Positions 1 through 4,571 of a DNA stretch of 5,450 bases are shown here, one piece after another. This DNA is from Actinomycetes bacterium. Lineage in GTDB: Bacteria > Actinomycetota > Thermoleophilia > RBG-16-64-13. The stretch spans positions 1 through 5,450 of the forward strand of contig JAKAHF010000201.1 of NCBI GenBank assembly GCA_021815245.1, in the 5' to 3' direction. Under the pieces are notes generated by a model that saw nothing but the letters and a program-made list of their open reading frames with translations, had not been told where the DNA came from and ran no database searches. A program made the position numbers and the translations under genes. Numbering within the stretch: the first letter of the stretch is position 1; every line of letters starts with the position of its first letter.

Positions 1-561
1 GGACGAGACCGAGGCTCCGAGGTACACGATGCCGTTGGCGGCGAAGCCATCGACGTAGTATTTGAAGGCGCCGTCCTCATTGGCCTTGGCGCGTAGTTCC
101 ATCGGGTTGTACTCGGCGCGACCGAGAGCGCTCGAACCCGGAACGAGAGTGTCGGCGAACGGGCTGAGCACGCTGGCGAGGTCAACGGTACCCTTCTGCA
201 CGGCGGAAACCTGGTCGGGAGCCGGGATAGCTTCAGGCCCGCTCAGCTTGATCGTCATGGCTCCACCGGAGTACTCGACGACCTTCGCGATGAAGTCCTG
301 GGCCCAGTTGCCACCCGGCGGGATGTCGGGGATGAAGCTGACCATGGTCAGTTCGATAGGCTCAACGGCGGCAGCGGTGGTAGCCGTCGTCGGGGCCGAC
401 GTGGTGTCGGTGGACGGTGCGGCGGTAGTAGTCGTCTGAGGTGCGGCTGTAGTGGTGCTCTGAGGCGCAGCGGTGGTGGTGGTCGTCTCTTCACCACACG
501 CGGCCGTCAGGATAGAAAGTGCCAGGACAAGGCATACGCCCACAAAAAGTAGCTTCTTCAT
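1..561 (-). CDS. TRAP-type (DctP-like) solute-binding lipoprotein, 3' end outside window
   Basis: This is the 5' part (187 codons) of an open frame that continues past the left edge. The ATG at 561-559 is followed by MKK, a hydrophobic stretch (residues 4-18) and LTAAC, with Cys22 as the probable lipidation site, so the product should be exported and anchored on the outer face of the membrane. Residues 26-65 are a Thr/Ala/Pro-rich spacer. From residue 69 the sequence looks like the N-terminal lobe of a DctP-family periplasmic-type receptor: a short beta strand (ELTMVSF), a PGGNWAQDFIAKVVE helix, a GGAMTIKLSG strand, and PAPDQVSAVQKGTVDLAS, which matches the family's pattern of a helix followed by G-x-VD. 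DctP proteins bind organic acids and hand them to a DctQM membrane complex. The conserved substrate-binding Arg of the family would lie beyond the edge, and no DctQ or DctM gene is visible. The gene is divergent from tetR. An ABC-type receptor is the main alternative. Confidence 0.75.
   Translation of the reverse strand, partial: MKKLLFVGVCLVLALSILTAACGEETTTTTAAPQSTTTAAPQTTTTAAPSTDTTSAPTTATTAAAVEPIELTMVSFIPDIPPGGNWAQDFIAKVVEYSGGAMTIKLSGPEAIPAPDQVSAVQKGTVDLASVLSPFADTLVPGSSALGRAEYNPMELRAKANEDGAFKYYVDGFAANGIVYLGASVSS
415..486 (-). repeat. Thr/Ala/Pro repeat in lipoprotein spacer
   Basis: Three degenerate repeats encode the spacer after the lipidated Cys. At protein level they read TTTTTAAPQS, TTTAAPQ and TTTTAAP (residues 26-49). 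The underlying DNA is built from ACC/ACT and GCC/GCG codons and may slip in length between strains. Such spacers lift a binding domain away from the membrane or cell wall. Confidence 0.8.
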
Positions 562-636
562 AAAAAAGCCCCCATAATCCTTGATTCGCCTGGAGTCAGC
601 GCATTCTCTATCACGTCAGAATACGAGTCGGTGCCG

Positions 637-660
637 CTCTCCTTCTCCTCCTTCCTCCTT
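637..660 (-). other. 24-nt homopurine/homopyrimidine tract, SD-like on minus strand
   Basis: All 24 plus-strand bases are C or T, ending just before G661. Read on the minus strand, the tract contains two AAGGAGG-like Shine-Dalgarno cores, but no start codon lies at a usable distance. The lipoprotein ATG is about 75 nt further on. It would sit in the lipoprotein mRNA leader if transcription begins upstream of it. Confidence 0.6.
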
Positions 661-700
661 GACAACGGACACGGGGACGTGACATGCCCCACCGCCCGGT

Positions 701-784
701 CGGAGCTTGGTGGGCTTCCTGCTGACGCAGGACGAAGCTCCGGCTTTGCGGAGGGACCGTCTTTCACACTTGGGCAAGAAAGAC
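701..784. other. Cluster of overlapping inverted repeats (possible structured leader)
   Basis: Three perfect arm pairs are visible: CGGAGCTT (701-708) with AAGCTCCG (735-742), enclosing CCTGC (718-722) with GCAGG (727-731); CTCCG (738-742) with CGGAG (749-753); and GTCTTTC (759-765) with GAAAGAC (778-784). The single CTCCG at 738-742 can pair with either CGGAG copy (701-705 or 749-753), so the first and second folds exclude each other. The region lies upstream of the tetR promoter, so if transcribed it would most likely be the leader of the minus-strand lipoprotein gene. I do not recognise a known riboswitch class. No U-tract follows on either strand, so it is not a simple terminator. Confidence 0.45.
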
Positions 785-785
785 A

Positions 786-838
786 CCAGAATGTTGCCCC
801 AGAATGGGACAAATACCACTCCCTTGCACGCCCAGAAT
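786..838. repeat. Three CCAGAAT direct repeats
   Basis: CCAGAAT occurs at 786-792, 799-805 and 832-838. The first two are 13 bp apart, and the third starts exactly 13 bp before the first CTACTAG-type repeat at 845. The repeats may be a second protein-binding site in the divergent region, or degenerate units of the adjacent array. No protein can be assigned. Confidence 0.4.
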
Positions 839-839
839 A

Positions 840-869
840 GTGACCCCTACTAGCGAGCACTACTAGCAT
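840..869 (+). promoter_or_regulatory. Candidate tetR promoter
   Basis: A -35-like GTGACC (840-845; four of six match TTGACA) and a -10-like TAGCAT (864-869; four of six match TATAAT) are separated by 18 bp. Transcription would start near 876, about 35 nt before the chosen tetR ATG. Both elements fall inside or beside the operator-like repeats, as expected for an autorepressed gene. The assignment rests on weak hexamers. Confidence 0.35.
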
Positions 870-882
870 ACGCTACTAGTAA
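845..882. promoter_or_regulatory. Operator-like block A upstream of tetR
   Basis: Three direct repeats CCCTACTAG (845-853), CACTACTAG (858-866) and CGCTACTAG (871-879) are spaced exactly 13 bp apart. A degenerate fourth unit may begin at 832. Inverted symmetry is also present: TAGC-N4-GCTA at 864-875, and TACTAG (861-866) facing CTAGTA (876-881). Positions 851-882 match block B (1700-1731) at 26 of 32 bases. Copies of one unusual sequence before a TetR gene and before its neighbouring operon are the classic arrangement for a TetR operator, so this is the likely autoregulation site. Binding is inferred, not shown. Confidence 0.8.
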
Positions 883-911
883 ATGCAAGCTGGGTGTGCT
901 TACCTAGGACC

Positions 912-1595
912 ATGAACACTCCTTCAAAGGAACACGCACGCAGGCCGCTTTCCACTCTCTGGAAACGGATGACCGACGACGAGAAAAGGCGGCGCATCGT
1001 CGACGCCGTCATCACCATCGTCGGCAAGCACGGCGTCCAGGGCGCGACCACCGCCCGCATCGCGAGCACAGTCGGGGTCTCCGAGCCGACTTTGTATCGT
1101 ACGTTCCGCAATCGCAGGGAGATGCTGCTTGCCGCTGCCGACAGGATCTGGCAGCAACGGCACGACGAACTCGAGTCGTTCGAGGCCATCGACGCGATGG
1201 ACTTTCTGAGGAAGGTCTGCGAGTCGCACACCATCGGCATCCGCAACACCCGAGTAGTGCGATTCATCACCGAATTGGCCGTTTCTCACGCGGGCGACGA
1301 GTTGAGCGGTCACATACGCGACCTGCAACTCGACGACGTCCGCCACTTGGCCATAGTCGTCGATCAGGGCAAGGTGGAGGGTTCCGTTCGGCCCGATGTC
1401 GACTCGTGGGAGATCGCTTGGCGCATCCAGAGCGTGTACTGGCTCGAGGCCATGGCTCGGCTGCACGGCCTCGAGAGCGAGGTGCTGACCGGGTTTTCCA
1501 CCAGAAGGTTCGAATCGATCCTCGACGACCTCGCTCCCGTGCGCACGCCTGAGCCCGCGTCGGCCGAAGCCGCCCCTCAGCTGATCGGCAGCTGA
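912..1595 (+). CDS. TetR/AcrR-family transcriptional regulator
   Basis: This 227-residue protein has the usual TetR size. Residues about 22-66 form the DNA-binding domain: an RRRIVDAVITIVGKHG helix, then GATTARIASTVGVSEPTLYRTF, which is the typical helix-turn-helix with the recognition helix at about 56-65. The rest is a helical ligand-binding and dimerisation domain that is too variable to name a ligand. The C-terminal 20 residues are Ala/Pro-rich and probably disordered. The start is uncertain. ATG 912 has only AGGA at 906-909, which is very close; ATG 969 (residue 20) has GGAAA just upstream; a GTG at 894 is also in frame. I chose 912 because it places the start shortly after block A. Repeat blocks before this gene and before the downstream operon suggest it represses both. 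Confidence 0.92.
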   Translation: MNTPSKEHARRPLSTLWKRMTDDEKRRRIVDAVITIVGKHGVQGATTARIASTVGVSEPTLYRTFRNRREMLLAAADRIWQQRHDELESFEAIDAMDFLRKVCESHTIGIRNTRVVRFITELAVSHAGDELSGHIRDLQLDDVRHLAIVVDQGKVEGSVRPDVDSWEIAWRIQSVYWLEAMARLHGLESEVLTGFSTRRFESILDDLAPVRTPEPASAEAAPQLIGS

Positions 1596-1640
1596 CCCGC
1601 CGCCCCGCCTCTACGGCCGGGTCCGGTGCCGGATCTTTCG
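1594..1640 (+). terminator. Weak candidate tetR terminator
   Basis: Directly after the tetR stop, GACCCG (1594-1599) can pair with CGGGTC (1618-1623). Alternatively a short GC hairpin forms at 1621-1634 and is followed by CTTT. The two folds overlap and the T-run is poor, so termination here is only a possibility. No other terminator is seen before the next operon. Confidence 0.25.
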
Positions 1641-1693
1641 CACGCCCACGCACAATGTTGCTTCACCCCCCTTTCTTTTGCGCGCTCTTGCCT

Positions 1694-1731
1694 CTACAGT
1701 AGTGAGCACTACTAGTGCGCGCTACTAGCAA
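1694..1731. promoter_or_regulatory. Operator-like block B upstream of the five-gene operon
   Basis: CACTACTAG (1707-1715) and CGCTACTAG (1720-1728) repeat with the same 13-bp period as in block A, preceded in register by a diverged unit at 1694-1702. AGTAGTG (1698-1704) and CACTACT (1707-1713) form a perfect 7-bp inverted repeat with a 2-bp centre. Positions 1700-1731 match block A (851-882) at 26 of 32 bases. A TACAGT (1695-1700) could be a -10 element overlapped by the block, but its -35 is weak. The site lies about 65-95 bp before the UroD-like start, fitting TetR control of the operon. Confidence 0.78.
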
Positions 1732-1777
1732 TTCGGCGAAACACCTACCGTGATGGGGCCCTGGAGCCGCCGGGGCC

Positions 1778-1785
1778 GGAAGGAG
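1778..1785 (+). promoter_or_regulatory. Shine-Dalgarno site that fixes the UroD-like start
   Basis: GGAAGGAG lies 9 nt before ATG 1795. In-frame GTG 1750 and ATG 1753 lack any such site, so 1795 is preferred. GGCCC (1757-1761) can pair with GGGCC (1773-1777), forming a hairpin that abuts the ribosome-binding site. Confidence 0.8.
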
Positions 1786-1794
1786 CGCTACGAC

Positions 1795-3066
1795 ATGTCC
1801 GCGGTCTCGATGGACTCGGCCAAGACGCCGCACGCCCCCGGGGCGGAGAGGGCGCAGCGCATACGCGATGCGATGGAGCTGAAACAACCCGATACGATCC
1901 CGCTGATCATGTCGATGGGGTACATGCTGGCCGACCTCGGCGGCGTCACCAAGCAAGAGCTGCTTGAGAATCCCGAGGTGGCTCAGGAGCTTCTCGAGAA
2001 GGCGGCCTTCGAATTCCAGCCCGATTCCATCCACGGACCGGTGCCCGCCGACCCCCTACCGCACCTGATCTTGGGCGACCGCATGACGGTCTGGCCCGGA
2101 CACGGCGTGAGCGTCGATTCGCAATACCAGTTCGTCGAGAGCGAGTTCATGAAGGCAGATGAGTATGACGCCTTCATCGACGACCCGACCGGCTGGGTGC
2201 TACGCACCTACCTGCCACGGGCATTCTCGGCGTTGGAGCCGTTCTCGGCGTTGCCTCCGCTCAGCCTCTTCGTGTCGGGCAGCTACTTTCTGAACAACAT
2301 GAGCCCGCTTGCCTCGCCGGCGATGGCCGAGTCGCTGAAGACGTTCGGTGAGGCAGTGCAGGCCGTCGCGCGCGGCATCGAACGCGCGGTGAAGAACCAT
2401 CGCCGCATGGCCGAGCTCGGCTGGTCCGACGGCTTCTTGGCTGGCCCGGTCTTGACTGCTCCGTTCGACATGATGTCTGACGCGCTGCGGGGCATGCGGG
2501 GCATCATGCTCGACATGATGCGGCAGCCCGAGAAGCTGCTCGTCGCCCAAGACAAAGTCGCCCGCGTGCAACTCGAGCATGCCGTGGCTTCAGCCAAGAT
2601 GATGGGCGCCACGCGCGCCTTCCTGCCGCTCCATCGAGGTTCCGACGGTTTCATGTCTTTGAAGCAGTTCGAGAACATGTACTGGAAGCAGCTCAAGGAG
2701 ACCCTCGAACAGTTGGTCGACAGCGGCATAACCCCGGTCGTCTTCTACGAGGGCTGCTGGGATCAACGTCTCGAGTATCTCGCCGAACTTCCCAAGGGCA
2801 AGACCGTCGGGTGGTTCCAATCGAGCGACATCTTCAAGGTCAAAGAGGTGCTGGGCGACACCATGTGCATCGTCGGTGGCATGCCCAACTCTCTGCTCAA
2901 GGCCGGTCCGGTGGAAGCCATCCGCGAGCGCACGCAGCGCGTCTGCGAGGTCGTCGGCAAGGGCGGCGGCTTCATGATGTGCACCGCGGTGGGCGAGATG
3001 GCGGGGAGCGATCCTGAGTTCGTGCATGCCTGGGCGGATGCCACCCGGGAGTTCGGCAAGTACTGA
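1795..3066 (+). CDS. Uroporphyrinogen decarboxylase (UroD/MtaA) superfamily protein
   Basis: This 423-residue protein resembles the UroD-like TIM-barrel family that includes heme-pathway HemE and the corrinoid-dependent methyltransferases MtaA/MtbA. Signs include the N-terminal AQRIRDAMELKQPDTIPL pattern, LPLHRGSDGFMS (277-288), PVVFYEGCWDQRLEYL (314-329), the strand and turn TVGWFQSSDIFKVKEVLG (337-354), and GGMPNSLL (361-368), which corresponds to the family's G-N-x-P segment. It is longer than HemE (about 350 residues), and its operon lacks other heme genes, so heme synthesis is unlikely. MtaA-type enzymes bind zinc through H-x-C plus a distant Cys. Here the matching place reads E319-G-C321, with C396 near the C-terminus, which could be a variant metal site. 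Methyl transfer to or from a small substrate is a reasonable guess. No corrinoid-binding protein gene is visible. The gene leads the operon, 40 bp before the cupin gene. Confidence 0.85.
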   Translation: MSAVSMDSAKTPHAPGAERAQRIRDAMELKQPDTIPLIMSMGYMLADLGGVTKQELLENPEVAQELLEKAAFEFQPDSIHGPVPADPLPHLILGDRMTVWPGHGVSVDSQYQFVESEFMKADEYDAFIDDPTGWVLRTYLPRAFSALEPFSALPPLSLFVSGSYFLNNMSPLASPAMAESLKTFGEAVQAVARGIERAVKNHRRMAELGWSDGFLAGPVLTAPFDMMSDALRGMRGIMLDMMRQPEKLLVAQDKVARVQLEHAVASAKMMGATRAFLPLHRGSDGFMSLKQFENMYWKQLKETLEQLVDSGITPVVFYEGCWDQRLEYLAELPKGKTVGWFQSSDIFKVKEVLGDTMCIVGGMPNSLLKAGPVEAIRERTQRVCEVVGKGGGFMMCTAVGEMAGSDPEFVHAWADATREFGKY

Positions 3067-3091
3067 GGTCATGGCGGGTAGTGTCGGCGGC

Positions 3092-3103
3092 AAGGAGGAG
3101 GAG
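3092..3103 (+). promoter_or_regulatory. Shine-Dalgarno site that fixes the cupin start
   Basis: AAGGAGGAGGAG lies just before ATG 3107. In-frame ATGs at 3026 and 3071 would overlap the upstream gene or lack a comparable site. Confidence 0.8.
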
Positions 3104-3106
3104 CGG

Positions 3107-3523
3107 ATGGGCGGCAAGTACGACGAGTTGTTCTACACAGACGCTGTCGTGCCGGGCAAGTTCGGCGATCGCATGGTCTACTACGCCCGCAACCACGTGG
3201 GCGAGAAGAACTACTCCAACACGTGGAACTACGTGACCGAGCCCTTCCTCATGGTCCGCGATCCGCACACGCACGAGTTCGACCAGTTTCTGCACTTCTT
3301 CAACGCCGATGGCGGCAACGTGGCCGAGTTTCCCGCCGAGGTGGAGCTGACGCTCGGCGAAGAGCTTGAGCCGCACCTCATCACCAAGCCGACCGTCATC
3401 TACGTACCGGCCGGCATGCTGCACGGGCCGCTCGACTTCAAGGTGGTCAGGTCGCCTGTGGTGTTCATGAACGTAGCTTTCACGCCTGAGTACATGAAGC
3501 CGGGCGAGCACCCCAAACCGTGA
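3107..3523 (+). CDS. Small single-domain cupin protein of unknown function
   Basis: This 138-residue protein shows both cupin motifs. Motif 1 is seen in PHTHEFDQFLHFF (53-65), with His54 and His56 and an acidic or amide ligand at Glu57, Asp59 or Gln60. Motif 2 is VIYVPAGMLHGPLDF (97-111), with P-x-G and His106. This matches the usual three-His-plus-acid metal site, with further His63 and His90 nearby. The stretch between, AEVELTLGEELEPHLITKPT, is regular beta structure. Cupins may be metal-dependent oxygenases, isomerases, lyases or ligand sensors, and nothing here chooses between them. I recognise the pattern as a conserved uncharacterised type but not a named enzyme. No signal peptide is seen, so it is cytoplasmic. 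The setting, between a UroD-like protein and an SDR, suggests a role on the same substrate. Confidence 0.78.
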   Translation: MGGKYDELFYTDAVVPGKFGDRMVYYARNHVGEKNYSNTWNYVTEPFLMVRDPHTHEFDQFLHFFNADGGNVAEFPAEVELTLGEELEPHLITKPTVIYVPAGMLHGPLDFKVVRSPVVFMNVAFTPEYMKPGEHPKP

Positions 3524-3578
3524 GCGCGCAGCAGACCTTGAGAGCCGGGTTCGTCGGAAGTCGGACAGAGGAGACACA

Positions 3579-4316
3579 GTGGACCTGAAACTGACGGACA
3601 AGATTGCGCTGGTAACCGGTAGCGGCAGTCCCATCGGCTACGGCCGGGCCATCGCCCTGACGCTGGCCGAGGAGGGCTGCCATGTGGCGTGCGCCGACCT
3701 CGACGCTGCCTGGGCTGAAGAAGCCGCCGCGGCGGTTGAGAAGCTGGGGCGGCAGGCCCTCGGCGTTGGTGTCGACGTGGCCGACCGGGCCTCGGTCGAC
3801 GCCATGGCGCAGGCGGTCGTGGCGAAGTTCGGCCGCATCGACATCCTGGTCAACAATGCCGGCACCAGTAGCCCCGACAAGCCTTTCATGATGAAGACCA
3901 AGGCCGACTGGGACCTCGACATCGGCGTGAACCTGTACGGCCAGATGAATGTCGCCCAGGCGGTGATCCCGTTCATGGCGCAGAACGGGTACGGCCGCAT
4001 CGTCAATACGTCGGGCGGGCAGGGCATTCCCACGGTGTCGACGTACGGCGCGGCCAAGGCGGGCGTCGAAGCCTGGACGCATGCGCTGGCGCTCGAAGTG
4101 GCCGGCATGGGCATCATCGTCAACGGCATCACCCCCGGTCTCGGCGCGACGGGGCTGAACAAGACCACCACCGACGAGCACCGCGAGGGGTTCAAGCGCA
4201 TGTCGGCGCTCAAGCGGCTCTGCGCGCCGGAGGACGTGGCGCCGGCGGTGGCCTTCTTGGCCTCCGACACGTGCAGCTACATGGTCGGCCAGTGGATCAA
4301 GCTCGCGACTTTCTAG
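3579..4316 (+). CDS. Short-chain dehydrogenase/reductase (SDR), classical type
   Basis: This 245-residue protein has the length and motifs of a classical SDR: cofactor loop TGSGSPIGYG (13-22), Asp40 at the end of the second strand (favours NAD(H) over NADP(H)), D66-V67, NNAG (92-95), active-site Y156-GAA-K160, and VNGITPG (181-187). It should oxidise or reduce a hydroxyl/keto group on a small molecule in the cytoplasm. Two oddities stand out. The catalytic Ser region reads NTSGG (143-147), so by spacing the usual second Ser falls at Gly146, with Ser145 one place earlier. The C-terminus ends QWIKLATF instead of the common G-Q-x-x-x-V-D-G-G. The start is GTG with GAGGAG (3568-3573) 5 nt upstream. 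It lies 55 bp after the cupin gene and 19 bp before the ferredoxin gene. The substrate is unknown; FabG-like fatty-acid reduction is unlikely in this setting. Confidence 0.9.
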   Translation: MDLKLTDKIALVTGSGSPIGYGRAIALTLAEEGCHVACADLDAAWAEEAAAAVEKLGRQALGVGVDVADRASVDAMAQAVVAKFGRIDILVNNAGTSSPDKPFMMKTKADWDLDIGVNLYGQMNVAQAVIPFMAQNGYGRIVNTSGGQGIPTVSTYGAAKAGVEAWTHALALEVAGMGIIVNGITPGLGATGLNKTTTDEHREGFKRMSALKRLCAPEDVAPAVAFLASDTCSYMVGQWIKLATF

Positions 4317-4335
4317 AGGATAGAGGAGCCCAAGA

Positions 4336-4557
4336 ATGGCAGTTCGCAACTTTGACCGGGACCTTTGCTCGGGGTGCGGCAACTGCGTGGCCGCCTGCCC
4401 GATGGACGTGTTCCGTCTCGACGAGACCGACGGCAAGGCCGTCGTCGCCTATCCGCTCGACTGCGTCGCCTGCTGGGGATGCGAGTCGTTTTGTTGTGAA
4501 GGCTGCATAGACATCTCACCCGAGCGGGCTCGGGGCGAGATGGTCTCGCCGTACTAG
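4336..4557 (+). CDS. Two-cluster 4Fe-4S ferredoxin (AprB-like small electron carrier)
   Basis: This 73-residue protein has two 4Fe-4S motifs: C11-x2-C14-x2-C17-x3-C21-P, and C43-x2-C46-x2-C49-x3-C53. The second sits in DCVACWGCESFC, where the Trp-Gly-Cys pattern resembles the ferredoxin-like beta subunit of adenylylsulfate reductase. AprB is about twice as long, so this is a minimal version. The residue after C53 is Cys54 rather than the usual Pro, and Cys57 follows, giving ten cysteines where eight are needed. It should pass single electrons in the cytoplasm. The flavoprotein gene starts 14 bp downstream, so the two probably form a complex or an electron-transfer pair. The start is clear: AGAGGAG (4322-4328) lies 7 nt before the ATG. 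Confidence 0.92.
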   Translation: MAVRNFDRDLCSGCGNCVAACPMDVFRLDETDGKAVVAYPLDCVACWGCESFCCEGCIDISPERARGEMVSPY

Positions 4558-4571
4558 GAAGGGGTGACGGA

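Larger units (their letters stand above)
562..911. other. 350-bp divergent intergenic regulatory region
   Basis: There is no convincing gene between the lipoprotein start (561) and the chosen tetR start (912). Open frames here lack ribosome-binding sites and recognisable protein features. The stretch holds, from left to right: a possible weak SD for the lipoprotein (a run of G at 569-573 on the plus complement), a 24-nt homopyrimidine tract (637-660), overlapping inverted repeats (701-784), three CCAGAAT repeats (786-838) and the operator-like block near tetR (845-882). It should contain the promoters of both divergent genes. The promoter of the lipoprotein gene could not be placed. Confidence 0.7.

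Noticed and set aside
62..439. Plus-strand open frame (125 codons) opposite the lipoprotein gene
   Set aside because: It has no ribosome site and is antisense to a gene with clear signal peptide, lipobox and receptor pattern.
740..751. Minus-strand CCGCAAAGCCGG, which recalls the conserved CGCAAAGCC of the c-di-GMP-I riboswitch
   Set aside because: The required upstream GGGCAAACC-type arm and GAAA-capped hairpin, and the downstream receptor stem, are not found; the similarity is limited to a short hairpin.
558..869. Minus-strand open frame whose TGA overlaps the lipoprotein ATG (ATGA), suggesting an upstream coupled gene
   Set aside because: No ribosome-binding site at a usable distance, no protein features, and it runs across the inverted repeats and operator block; the overlap is probably chance.
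845..879. Possible CRISPR-like short repeat array
   Set aside because: Repeats are only 9 bp with 4-bp gaps, far below CRISPR repeat and spacer sizes, and the copy before the operon points to an operator.
894..911. GTG at 894 as the tetR start
   Set aside because: It has no Shine-Dalgarno site and would lie very close to the predicted transcription start; ATG 912 is preferred, with ATG 969 as the other option.
1750..1794. GTG 1750 or ATG 1753 as the UroD-like start
   Set aside because: The strong GGAAGGAG at 1778-1785 serves ATG 1795, and the extra 14-15 residues (Gly/Arg-rich) do not look like part of the family.
3026..3106. Earlier in-frame ATGs (3026, 3071) for the cupin
   Set aside because: The first overlaps the UroD-like gene by 41 bp without a ribosome site; ATG 3107 follows a strong AAGGAGGAGGAG.
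3480..4436. Long minus-strand open frame (318 codons) opposite the SDR and ferredoxin genes
   Set aside because: It is an antisense shadow of high-GC coding DNA; its translation is rich in Arg/His/Gly/Ala without domains, whereas the plus strand encodes clear SDR and ferredoxin motifs.
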